From Pseudomonas sp. JUb42 (GTDB lineage: Bacteria; Pseudomonadota; Gammaproteobacteria; Pseudomonadales; Pseudomonadaceae): a stretch of DNA of 64,000 bases. The position numbers and the translations under genes are program-made. Location of the stretch: positions 1 through 64,000 of the forward strand of contig NZ_JANUFD010000020.1 of assembly GCF_024807945.1 (NCBI RefSeq), in the 5' to 3' direction. Of the stretch, positions 1 to 7,784 are shown piece after piece. How positions within the stretch are numbered: position 1 is the first letter of the stretch; every line of letters begins with the position of its first letter. A model generated the notes under the pieces. That model saw only the letters and a program-made list of their open reading frames with translations. It had not been told where the DNA came from and made no database searches.

Positions 1-106
<106 letters not shown>

Positions 107-133
107 CTCCCACAATGGATTGCGCGTCTATAG

Positions 134-1204
134 CTACAAAAGCGGTGCCACAGAAGGCTCATTCCTCGGCCAGGCATCCAGCACCGCCTTGAACAGCGTT
201 GCCAGGGGAATCGCAAAGAAAATCCCCCAGAAGCCAAACAACCCGCCAAACAACAGCACTGCGCAGATGATCGCCACCGGGTGCAGATTCACCGCTCCGG
301 CGAACAGCAGCGGCACCAGCACGTTGCCGTCGAGCATCTGGATGATCCCGTATACCGCCATCAAATAGATGAACTGGTCGCTCCAGCCCCACTGGAACAG
401 CGCAATCAGGGTGACTGGCACCGTCACCACCACAGCGCCGACATAAGGCACCACCACCGACAGACCGACCAGCATCGCCAGCAGCGCCGCATAATTCAGG
501 CCCATGGTGACAAAGGCGATATAGGTCACCCCACCGCACAACACGATCTCGATGACCTTGCCGCGAATGTAGTTGGCGATCTGCCGGTTCATTTCCTGGG
601 CTACCCGGGTGATCAGCGTACGCTCGCGAGGCAGGTAGCCGACGACCCAGCGGGCGATCAGATGGCGGTCCTTGAGGAAGAAGAACACCAGGATCGGCAC
701 CAGCACCAGATAGATCATGACGTTGACCAGCATCGGCAGGCTCGACAGAGAGAAGGTCAACGCCAACTGGCCGAACTTGCCGATCTCGCCCCTGGCCACT
801 TCAATGGCGTGCAGCACCTGCTCGTCGGAAACCAGATGCGGATAGCGCTCAGGCAGCAGTAACAATAACGACTGCCACTTGATCAGCATGCCCGGCAGTT
901 CATTGAACAGGGTGATGACCTGATGCCAGAGCAACGGCACCAACACCAGCATGATCACCGCCAGTACGCCCATGAACAGCATGAACACTAGACCTACGGC
1001 GCCGGACTCAGGCACCCGCATACGCTCCAGCAGGTTGACCATGCCCTGCATCAGGAATGCCAGGACCATCCCGGCCAGTACCGGTGCCAGCATGCCGCCG
1101 AGTTTCAGGACTACGGTAAAGGCCACGACCAGCAAGACTGCGAGCACCACCGCTTCTTCATCGGAGAAGTAGCGATGCACCCAGTCGCGAAGCACCTTGA
1201 ACAT
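134..1204 (-). CDS. AI-2E/PerM family membrane permease
   Basis: A 356-residue polytopic inner-membrane protein of the AI-2E exporter (PerM/YhhT, UPF0118) family. Hydrophobic segments are spread over the whole length, with a soluble loop at about 100-150 and the conserved run ending in FFAIPLATLFKAVL near the C-terminus. Family members are proposed autoinducer or small-molecule exporters; the substrate here is not deducible. ATG at 1204 is preferred over the in-frame TTG at 1207 because AAGGA sits about 7 nt upstream. It lies 27 nt downstream of the tusA-like gene on the same strand, so the two probably form an operon, as in PAO1 (PA1006-PA1007). Confidence 0.85.
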   Translation of the reverse strand: MFKVLRDWVHRYFSDEEAVVLAVLLVVAFTVVLKLGGMLAPVLAGMVLAFLMQGMVNLLERMRVPESGAVGLVFMLFMGVLAVIMLVLVPLLWHQVITLFNELPGMLIKWQSLLLLLPERYPHLVSDEQVLHAIEVARGEIGKFGQLALTFSLSSLPMLVNVMIYLVLVPILVFFFLKDRHLIARWVVGYLPRERTLITRVAQEMNRQIANYIRGKVIEIVLCGGVTYIAFVTMGLNYAALLAMLVGLSVVVPYVGAVVVTVPVTLIALFQWGWSDQFIYLMAVYGIIQMLDGNVLVPLLFAGAVNLHPVAIICAVLLFGGLFGFWGIFFAIPLATLFKAVLDAWPRNEPSVAPLL

Positions 1205-1231
1205 CAAAAATCCTTTTCACAGAGAAATTAA

Positions 1232-1483
1232 TCAGGCTTTGCGCAACCAGTAGCGATAGACCCCGGCTTCGACCTGTTCATGTAACAGTGTGTGTCCCGC
1301 CAAACGGGCAAACGTACGGAAATCGCGTTGGGAACCGGCGTCGGTGGCGGTCACCTTGAGCACCGCGCCACTGCTCAGACGATTGAGTTCCATCTTGGCC
1401 TTGAGCAACGGCAGCGGGCAGTTCAGCCCACTGGCATCGAGCTCAGCGTCGCACACAGCGGGACAGGCTACAGCGTCAGACAT
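1232..1483 (-). CDS. TusA/SirA-like sulfur carrier protein
   Basis: An 83-residue TusA-family protein. The motif LDASGLNCPLPLL carries the CPxP signature whose cysteine accepts persulfide sulfur. TusA relays sulfur to tRNA 2-thiouridine synthesis. The PAO1 gene in this context (PA1006) is reported to affect molybdenum cofactor homeostasis and nitrate respiration. The start is placed at the second ATG of an ATGATG pair because GGAG lies 7 nt before it; the upstream extension to 1534 is less likely because it exceeds the family length. It is transcribed towards the permease gene and is divergent from the M48 protease. The sulfur-carrier role is family knowledge; the physiological acceptor is unknown. 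Confidence 0.85.
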   Translation of the reverse strand: MSDAVACPAVCDAELDASGLNCPLPLLKAKMELNRLSSGAVLKVTATDAGSQRDFRTFARLAGHTLLHEQVEAGVYRYWLRKA

Positions 1484-1618
1484 CATTTCTCTCCGGGCAG
1501 GCACATTGGATTGCACCTGAATCAGCAGTTTCATACACAGCCGCCAGAATACCCGACTCTGGTCAGCAAGCCATGCAGACAGCTACAGTAAGGACTTTCT
1601 GCCTCTTGAGCTTCATGC

Positions 1619-3052
1619 ATGAAATTCCTGCGCCCTACCCTGCTGACGCTTGCCTGCCTGCTCTCGGTGCCCAGTTTCGCCATTGATCTGCCCGCGCTGG
1701 GCGATGCCAGCTCCGCCATTGTCTCCCCTGAACAGGAGCATTCCCTGGGCCGTGCCTGGCTGGCGATGCTGCGCAGCCAGGTGGCGCAGTTATCCGATCC
1801 GATCCTCAAGGACTACGTCGAGACCTCCGTCTATCGTCTGGCCGAAACCAGCCAGGTGCAGGATCGGCGTCTGGAATTCATCCTGATCAACAGCCCGGAA
1901 CTCAACGCCTTCGCCGCTCCCGGCGGGATTGTCGGGGTCAACGGCGGGCTGTTTCTCAACGCTCAGACCGAAGGCGAGTACGCCTCAGTACTGGCCCACG
2001 AACTGGCGCATTTGTCGCAACGCCACTTCGCCCGTGGCGTCGAGGCCCAGCAGCGCATGCAGGTGCCGGTCATGGCCGCCCTGCTGGCAGGGGTAGTGAT
2101 GGCCGCCGCCGGGGCCGGTGATGCCGGTATCGCGGCGATTGCCGGTTCCCAGGCGGCCGCGATTCAGGAGCAGCAGCGTTTCTCCCGGCAGAACGAACAG
2201 GAAGCCGACCGGGTCGGCATCATGAACCTGGAAAAAGCCGGCTACGACCCACGCAACATGCCGACCATGTTCGAGCGTTTGGCCCGCCAGTACCGCTACA
2301 ACAAGACCCCACCGGAATTCCTGCTGTCCCACCCGGTCACCGAATCGCGTATCGCTGACACCCGCAACCGCGCCGAACAGGCCAAGCCCGGTGGCAAGGA
2401 AGACAGCCCGCTATATCAACTGATGCGTGCGCGTATCGCCCTGTTCTACGAAGAAACGCCGGGCATAGCCGCACAGCGTTTCCGTGCGCAGCTGAACGAG
2501 AACCCCAAGGCCCCGGCCCCGCGCTACGGCCTGGCCCTGGCCCAGATCAAGGCTGGCCAGCTCAACGAGGCACGGGAAGAGCTCAAGCCATTGCTGGCCG
2601 CAGAACCCAATAACATCACCTACAACCTGACCCAGATCGACCTGGACATCACCAATAACCGCCTGCCCGATGCATTGAAACGCGTCGAGCACATGCTCGA
2701 TATGTACCAGGACAACTACCCCCTGCGTCAGGCCCGTATTGACGTGCTGCTCAAGCTCAACCGCAACGCCGACGCCGAAAAAAGCCTCGACAGCCTGCTC
2801 AAGAGCCGCCCCGACGACCCGGATGTCTGGTACCTCGTCGCCGAAACCCGTGGCCTGAATGGCAACACCATTGGCCTGCATCAGGCCCGCGCCGAATACT
2901 TCGCGCTGATGGGCGACTACCGCCAGGCCATCCAGCAACTCGACTACGCCAAGCGCCGGGCCAACAACAACTTCCAGCTGGCATCCCGTATCGATGCGCG
3001 GCAGAAGGACCTGATGGATCAGGAGCGGGCGGTTAAAGAGATGATGAATTAA
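1619..3052 (+). CDS. Periplasmic M48 metalloprotease with TPR domain (BepA-like)
   Basis: A 477-residue exported zinc protease. The signal peptide covers residues 1-21 (ends PSFA). The HELAH zinc site is at 127-131, and the third ligand region EADR is at 195-198. A TPR-rich C-terminal half runs from about 265 to 470. This matches BepA/YfgC, which in E. coli assists LptD assembly and degrades stalled outer-membrane proteins. Length and domain order are normal. The gene is divergent from tusA/perM and ends before a REPIN. An outer-membrane quality-control role is inferred from the family. Confidence 0.9.
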   Translation: MKFLRPTLLTLACLLSVPSFAIDLPALGDASSAIVSPEQEHSLGRAWLAMLRSQVAQLSDPILKDYVETSVYRLAETSQVQDRRLEFILINSPELNAFAAPGGIVGVNGGLFLNAQTEGEYASVLAHELAHLSQRHFARGVEAQQRMQVPVMAALLAGVVMAAAGAGDAGIAAIAGSQAAAIQEQQRFSRQNEQEADRVGIMNLEKAGYDPRNMPTMFERLARQYRYNKTPPEFLLSHPVTESRIADTRNRAEQAKPGGKEDSPLYQLMRARIALFYEETPGIAAQRFRAQLNENPKAPAPRYGLALAQIKAGQLNEAREELKPLLAAEPNNITYNLTQIDLDITNNRLPDALKRVEHMLDMYQDNYPLRQARIDVLLKLNRNADAEKSLDSLLKSRPDDPDVWYLVAETRGLNGNTIGLHQARAEYFALMGDYRQAIQQLDYAKRRANNNFQLASRIDARQKDLMDQERAVKEMMN

Positions 3053-3072
3053 AGAGATGTCATGGAGGTCTT

Positions 3073-3159
3073 GTTGGAGCGAGGCTTGCCCGCGAATCGA
3101 CTGCCGCGATGTGTCAGAGAAAGTGCGGTGAACCCTTCGCGGGCACGCCTCGCTCCAAC
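3073..3159. repeat. REPIN, GAGCGAGGCTTGCCCGCG arm type
   Basis: Two inverted arms, 3073-3096 and 3136-3159, match with about two mismatches (GAGCGAGGCTTGCCCGCG against its complement). They enclose a 39-base loop. It sits between the M48 protease and aroQ, the usual intergenic position for Pseudomonas REP elements. Its loop does not share the TACAT core found in the other REPINs here. Confidence 0.85.
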
Positions 3160-3235
3160 CGATTAGCCCGACTTCAAGAAAGTGTTCACTGATCGAACAC
3201 TTTCCCACCCACCTCACCCGCTCTTGATTGACAGA

Positions 3236-3257
3236 AATTAACCATCCAGTACATTTT
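3236..3257 (-). promoter_or_regulatory. Putative operator upstream of aroQ (TGTAC-N6-GTTAATT)
   Basis: On the minus strand this reads AAATGTAC, six bases, GTTAATT. The same half-sites with the same N6 spacing recur at 7585-7606 and 9177-9198. It ends 31 bases before the aroQ start. The nearby TetR protein is the obvious candidate ligand; that link is inference. Confidence 0.55.
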
Positions 3258-3288
3258 CTCCAAAGCTATAACAATGGAGAAAAACCTG

Positions 3289-3729
3289 ATGCCTCGTACC
3301 CTCCTGGTGCTCAACGGTCCCAACCTGAACCTGCTCGGCAGCCGTGAGCCCGCCACCTACGGCCACGAAACCCTGGCCGATATTCAGGCGCTGTGCTGCC
3401 GCACCGGTGACGCTCTGGATCTGAATATCGAATTCCAGCAGACCAACCATGAAGGTCAACTGATCGACTGGATTCACCAGGCCCGCGGCCGTGTTGCGGG
3501 TATCGTCATCAACCCCGCCGCCTGGACACATACCTCGGTCGCCATTCGCGACGCCCTGGTCGCCAGCGAAGTGCCGGTTATCGAAGTGCACCTGTCCAAC
3601 GTGCACAAGCGCGAAGAATTTCGTCACCACTCATTTGTCTCAGGCATTGCCGTCGGTGTGATCTGCGGCCTGGGCAGTAACGGCTATCGGATGGCCATCG
3701 AACACTTTGCCCATCTACTCAAGGCCTGA
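3289..3729 (+). CDS. aroQ: Type II 3-dehydroquinate dehydratase
   Basis: A 146-residue type II dehydroquinase that interconverts 3-dehydroquinate and 3-dehydroshikimate. Visible family motifs are LVLNGPNLNLLGSREP at the N-terminus, NPAAWTHTSVAIRDAL in the middle, and EVHLSNVHKREEFRHHS carrying the catalytic-loop histidine. ATG at 3289 is chosen over 3274 because GGAGA (3276-3280) lies 8 nt before it and overlaps the upstream ATG region. The stop is 4 nt before the dehydrogenase gene, so they form one operon. The operator-like site at 3236 and the quinate genes nearby suggest this copy is catabolic, not the housekeeping aroQ. That reading is inference. Confidence 0.92.
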   Translation: MPRTLLVLNGPNLNLLGSREPATYGHETLADIQALCCRTGDALDLNIEFQQTNHEGQLIDWIHQARGRVAGIVINPAAWTHTSVAIRDALVASEVPVIEVHLSNVHKREEFRHHSFVSGIAVGVICGLGSNGYRMAIEHFAHLLKA

Positions 3730-3733
3730 TCCC

Positions 3734-4588
3734 ATGTCCAAGACTCCCTCCATCCTCGCCGGCCTGATCGGCGCCGGCATCCAGGCCTCGCTGACGCCGT
3801 CCATGCATGAACAGGAAGGCGATGCTCAGGGTATCCGCTACCTGTATCGCCTGATTGATCTGGACATGTTGAAACTGGACAGCAACAACCTCGAGGAGCT
3901 GCTGGTCGCCGCCGAGCGCACGGGTTTTACCGGGTTGAACATCACCTTCCCTTGCAAGCAGGCGGTTATCCCGTTACTGGATGAGCTGTCCCCGGAAGCC
4001 AGCGGCATTGGCGCGGTGAACACCGTGGTGTTCAAGGATGGCCGGCGCATCGGCCATAACACCGACTGCCTGGGCTTTGCCGAGGGCCTGCGCCGTGGCC
4101 TGGGTGATGTTGGCAAAGGCCGGGTGGTACAAATGGGTGCGGGCGGCGCTGGCGCGGCAGTGGCCCATGCGCTGCTCAAGGAAGGGGTCCGGCAGCTGCA
4201 GATTTTCGACGTCGACGCCGAACGCGCTCGCGGCCTGGTCAATAACCTCAACCAGCACTTCAACGGCAGCCCGGCCCAGGTCGGTCTCGACCTGGCGACA
4301 GCCCTGGCCAGCGCCGACGGCCTGGTCAACACCACGCCCATGGGCATGGCCAAGCTGCCGGGCATGCCGGTGCCCAAGGCCCTGCTGCACGGCGGGCTCT
4401 GGGTGGCGGAGATCGTCTACTTCCCGCTGGAAACCGAACTGCTGCGCGAAGCCCGGTCCCTGGGCTGCCGCACGCTGGATGGCGGCAATATGGCGGTGTT
4501 CCAGGCGGTCAAGGCGTTCGAACTGTTCAGCGGTGCCAGTGCCGATGCCCGGCGCATGCTCGATCATTTCAGCCGGTTGACGGCCTGA
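3734..4588 (+). CDS. Quinate/shikimate dehydrogenase, NAD-type
   Basis: A 284-residue member of the shikimate dehydrogenase family. The substrate loop reads SLTPSMHE at 19-26, the catalytic lysine is K75 (FPCKQ), and NTD with the catalytic aspartate is at 109-111. A Rossmann glycine motif GAGGAG spans 135-140. After strand 2 the sequence is FDVDAER instead of the NRT-R NADP motif of biosynthetic AroE. This favours NAD and resembles catabolic quinate/shikimate dehydrogenases such as the corynebacterial enzyme. The start at 3734 follows the aroQ stop directly; the longer frame from 3707 would overlap aroQ. Substrate and cofactor are inferences from motifs and neighbours. Confidence 0.85.
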   Translation: MSKTPSILAGLIGAGIQASLTPSMHEQEGDAQGIRYLYRLIDLDMLKLDSNNLEELLVAAERTGFTGLNITFPCKQAVIPLLDELSPEASGIGAVNTVVFKDGRRIGHNTDCLGFAEGLRRGLGDVGKGRVVQMGAGGAGAAVAHALLKEGVRQLQIFDVDAERARGLVNNLNQHFNGSPAQVGLDLATALASADGLVNTTPMGMAKLPGMPVPKALLHGGLWVAEIVYFPLETELLREARSLGCRTLDGGNMAVFQAVKAFELFSGASADARRMLDHFSRLTA

Positions 4589-4626
4589 CCGATACAGGCG
4601 CTGGTCCAGGCATTGTGGGTGGTGGT

Positions 4627-4718
4627 TGTGGGAGCGAATTCATTCGCGAATAGGCCGGTACATCCGAGTGACATTTGTTGCCTGGAATACCGCTTTCGCG
4701 AATGAATTCGCTCCCACA
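4627..4718. repeat. REPIN, GAGCGAATTCATTCGCGAA arm type
   Basis: Perfect 24-base inverted arms at 4627-4650 and 4695-4718 enclose a 44-base loop starting TAGGCCGGTACATCCGA. A further half-unit (GTTCGCTCCCACA) follows at about 4736-4749. It lies between the dehydrogenase gene and the convergent tetR. Confidence 0.9.
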
Positions 4719-4782
4719 GAATTCATTTCCACAGAGTTCGCTCCCACAATTCACGGCTACACAATTCCCCCTGAAAATCTGA

Positions 4783-5451
4783 TCAGGCCTGGATATAGCG
4801 CAACACTGACTCACAAATCACCTGTTTCTGCCGCTGTTTGACCTCCTGATCGGACAAATCGATCTGAAAAATCTCGCTGAAGGTATGGCGGTTGGAGACG
4901 CGGTAGAAGCAGAACGAGCTCATCAGCAAGTGCACGTCGATGGCTTCGAGGCCCGGCCGGAAGACCCCCGCAGCTTCACCGCGGCGCAGGGTTTCGTCGA
5001 GCAGGTTGCGCACGTTGCCGCTCATCGAGCGAATGTTGGTCGATTGCTTGACGTTCTCGCCGTAGTGAATGTTCTCGATGCAGACGATGCGCACGAAATC
5101 CACGTTGCTGTCGTGGTGATCGAACGTAAACTCCACCAGGCGTTGAATTGCCGCCCGAGGTTCCAGCGCGCCCAGATGCAACTGGGCCTCGGTCTGGCGA
5201 ATATCGCCGTAGAGTTTCTCCAGCACCTCAACGTACAGCTGCTCCTTGCTGTTGAAGTAGTAATAAATCATGCGCTTGGAGGTTTTCGTGCGCTCGGCGA
5301 TGGCGTCCACCCGCGCTCCCGAAAGCCCCTGCTGGACGAATTCGGTGATCGCGGCCTGCAGAATGTCCTGACGGGTTTTTTCCGGATTGTTCTTGCGACT
5401 TTTGCGAGGCACTTCAAGGGAAGGCTCGGGAAGTTCTGCGGTCATGGTCAT
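4783..5451 (-). CDS. TetR-family regulator of the quinate/shikimate cluster
   Basis: A 222-residue TetR-type repressor. The N-terminal helix-turn-helix spans about 24-70 (TRQDILQAAITEFVQQG, then TSKRMIYYYF), followed by a helical ligand-binding domain with YGENVKQSTNI and a TetR_C-like end. ATG at 5451 is favoured by a weak GTGAG about 7 nt upstream; an ATG two codons later is also possible. The gene sits between aroQ-dehydrogenase and quiC, with quiC upstream on the same strand. Three copies of one operator-like motif in front of aroQ, the quiC/permease pair and the porin make it the likely local repressor. The inducer, perhaps dehydroshikimate, quinate or protocatechuate, is unknown. Confidence 0.85.
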   Translation of the reverse strand: MTMTAELPEPSLEVPRKSRKNNPEKTRQDILQAAITEFVQQGLSGARVDAIAERTKTSKRMIYYYFNSKEQLYVEVLEKLYGDIRQTEAQLHLGALEPRAAIQRLVEFTFDHHDSNVDFVRIVCIENIHYGENVKQSTNIRSMSGNVRNLLDETLRRGEAAGVFRPGLEAIDVHLLMSSFCFYRVSNRHTFSEIFQIDLSDQEVKQRQKQVICESVLRYIQA

Positions 5452-5555
5452 ACAGCACTCACGGCAAATAGACACGGTAGCGCTGATTATGGCCCTCGCC
5501 GCGTAACGAAGAAACCGGGCGGGGCAACTCTCCTTGCGCCACCCGCTGCGGGGGC

Positions 5556-7478
5556 CTACAAACGCGCCTGGGCCGCGCTGCCGCTGCGCACCTTGGCCAT
5601 GGCCGCCAGACGCACCGCCACGTTGGCTGCGCCATAGCCGACATAACCGTTCTTGCGCTGCAATAGCTCGAAGAAGAAGCGCCCTTCGAACGGCTCGGTG
5701 TAGACATGAAACAGCTCACCGCCCTGGGCATCACGGTCATAGAGCACGTTGTAGTAGGCCAGTTCGCTCAGGTATTCGTCGTCAAAATCGAAGCGCGCCG
5801 CCAAATCGTCGTAGTAGTTGAGAGGGATCTGCAGCAGCGGCACGCCGGCGGATTTGGCCCGTTCGATCTCGGCGAACAGGTCCTCGCAGGCGAAGGCGAT
5901 ATGGTGCACGCCGGAACCGCGATAGCTGGATAGCGCGTGGGAAATCACCGTATTGCGGTTTTCCGAAATGTTCAGCGGCAGTCGGACCGAACTGCAACGG
6001 CTGCGCACGGCGCGACTTTTCACCAGACCGTAAGGGTCGGGCAGCACCACTTCATCATCCGCTTCGAAGTCCAGCAGGCTCTTGTAGAACAACACCCAGC
6101 TGTCCAGGCTTTCGGCAGGCAAGGCCATGGCCATATGATCGATACGTTGCAGATGACCGCTTTGCTGCGCCTGGGGATTGAGGATGAAGTCGGTCTCGTA
6201 GATGCTCTGCCCGGCGTCAGACTTGCCGATCAGATAGATCAGACTGCCATCAGGCGCGCGCACTGCCGGAACCTCCCGCTCGTTGGGCCCGACCAGGCCA
6301 CGATAGGGTTGGCCCTTGAATTGGCGGGCGCGTTCCAACGCCTTGGCGCCATCATCAACCCGCAAGGCCGTGGCACACAGGGACGGGCCATGGGCTTCGA
6401 AAAAGCCGTGGGCAAATGAGTAAGGCTCGGCATTGAGGACGATATTGATATCACCCTGACGCATCAGGCTGACGTCCTTGGAGCGATGCTGCCCGGCCTT
6501 GGCAAAGCCCAGTCGCTCCAGCCAACCGGCGAGACGATTGCCTTGCTCGCCGTCCACGGCGAACTCGAGAAACTCGACGCCGTCATAAGCGCTGGCCGGT
6601 GGCGGCGCGAACAGCTGTTGCAGATCCACCGCCGGGGCCAGTCCCTGGGCGGCTTCGTCTTGCAGTCGGTTGCGGGTTTTCTCTTCCAGATACAGCAGCG
6701 AGCGCAGGCCATCGGCGGCATTGCTGCGGGTCGGCGCGGCGCGGAAGCCGTCGTTGAAGATCTCCAGTGACAACGGCCCCTTGTAGCCGCTGCGAATGAT
6801 CGGCGCGAGAAAGCCCGCCAGATCGAATTCACCCTGGCCGGGGAAACAGCGGAAATGTCGACTCCACTCCAGCACGTCCATGGCCAGGATTGGCGCGTCG
6901 GCCATTTGTACGAAGAAAATCTTGTCGCCGGGAATCTGCGCAATGGCGCCAGGGTCGCCCTTGAGCGACAAGGTGTGAAAGCTGTCAAGCAACACGCCCA
7001 GCGCCGGGTGATCGGCCTGACGCACGATGTCCCAGACCTGTTGGTAGGTATTTACATGCTGGCCCCAGGCCAAGGCTTCGTAACCGATGCGCAACTGGCG
7101 CGCCCCTGCCCGCTCGGCCAACAGCCGCAGGTCGTCGACCAGAATCTGCTGCTCGCCTATGGAATCGGCCGAGGCGTTGCTGCACACCAGCACCAGGTCG
7201 GTGCCCAGTTCCTGCATCAGGTCGAACTTGCGCTCGGCCCGTTCCAGGTTGCGTTGCAGGCGCTCGCGGCGGCAGCCTTCAAAGTCACGAAACGGTTGGA
7301 ACAGGGTGATGGCGATGCCCAGGTCGGCGCACATCTGCCGCACTTCCCGCGGGCTACCCGCGTAATACAACAGATCGTTCTCGAAGATTTCCACGCCGTC
7401 GAATCCGGCAGCGGCAATGGCTTCAAGCTTTTCCGGCAGAGTCCCGCTCAAAGAGACGGTGGCAATCGAGCGCTGCAT
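5556..7478 (-). CDS. quiC: 3-dehydroshikimate dehydratase, QuiC fusion type
   Basis: A 640-residue two-domain protein. Residues 1 to about 280 form a xylose-isomerase-like TIM barrel with candidate metal ligands in GYEALAWG, LLDSFH and SLEIFND. Residues from about 300 onward form a vicinal-oxygen-chelate, 4-hydroxyphenylpyruvate-dioxygenase-like half with IDHMAMA, GVHHIAF and FFELLQR. This is the QuiC1 architecture known from pseudomonads; the N-terminal half converts 3-dehydroshikimate to protocatechuate, which feeds the beta-ketoadipate pathway. The HPPD-like half keeps two histidines and a glutamate in metal-binding contexts, but its activity is unclear. The promoter region is shared with the divergent permease and contains an operator-like motif. 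Confidence 0.93.
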   Translation of the reverse strand: MQRSIATVSLSGTLPEKLEAIAAAGFDGVEIFENDLLYYAGSPREVRQMCADLGIAITLFQPFRDFEGCRRERLQRNLERAERKFDLMQELGTDLVLVCSNASADSIGEQQILVDDLRLLAERAGARQLRIGYEALAWGQHVNTYQQVWDIVRQADHPALGVLLDSFHTLSLKGDPGAIAQIPGDKIFFVQMADAPILAMDVLEWSRHFRCFPGQGEFDLAGFLAPIIRSGYKGPLSLEIFNDGFRAAPTRSNAADGLRSLLYLEEKTRNRLQDEAAQGLAPAVDLQQLFAPPPASAYDGVEFLEFAVDGEQGNRLAGWLERLGFAKAGQHRSKDVSLMRQGDINIVLNAEPYSFAHGFFEAHGPSLCATALRVDDGAKALERARQFKGQPYRGLVGPNEREVPAVRAPDGSLIYLIGKSDAGQSIYETDFILNPQAQQSGHLQRIDHMAMALPAESLDSWVLFYKSLLDFEADDEVVLPDPYGLVKSRAVRSRCSSVRLPLNISENRNTVISHALSSYRGSGVHHIAFACEDLFAEIERAKSAGVPLLQIPLNYYDDLAARFDFDDEYLSELAYYNVLYDRDAQGGELFHVYTEPFEGRFFFELLQRKNGYVGYGAANVAVRLAAMAKVRSGSAAQARL

Positions 7479-7584
7479 TGTTCAGCTCCTTTGTAGGAAG
7501 GCCCGTCACGTTGAAAACGCCGAACCGGAGACGAATCAGGGGTAGAGGGATTATTGATGGGCACGAGGAAGCGGTAAATATATA

Positions 7585-7606
7585 GTGTACGAACTGGTTA
7601 GTTTTG
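7585..7606 (+). promoter_or_regulatory. Putative operator in the quiC/permease intergenic region
   Basis: The 306-base gap 7479-7784 holds no gene. It contains GTGTAC, GAACTG, GTTAGTT, matching the motif at 3236 and 9177. A TATATT lies just beside it on the minus strand (7577-7582) and could be the quiC -10. Binding here could block quiC directly and affect the divergent permease, whose ATG is about 180 bases away. Inference from motif recurrence. Confidence 0.55.
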
Positions 7607-7784
7607 TGTTCGATTATCGCCCAAAATAGCCTTTGGCGAATTGACGGTTTTTCTTGCGGTGCGCAACATCGACACCACCTTGCAGTGTCTCAGTGCAACA
7701 TGAGCCGTATTTGGCAGTCGCCGAGACACGCAACAACCACCCAGCAGCAAACCAATAACAATTTCAAAAAACGGGTCCAAGCAG

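Noticed and set aside
4627..4752. Repeated inverted units considered as a CRISPR or phage array
   Set aside because: Only paired inverted arms with one loop, scattered singly between genes; they are REPINs.
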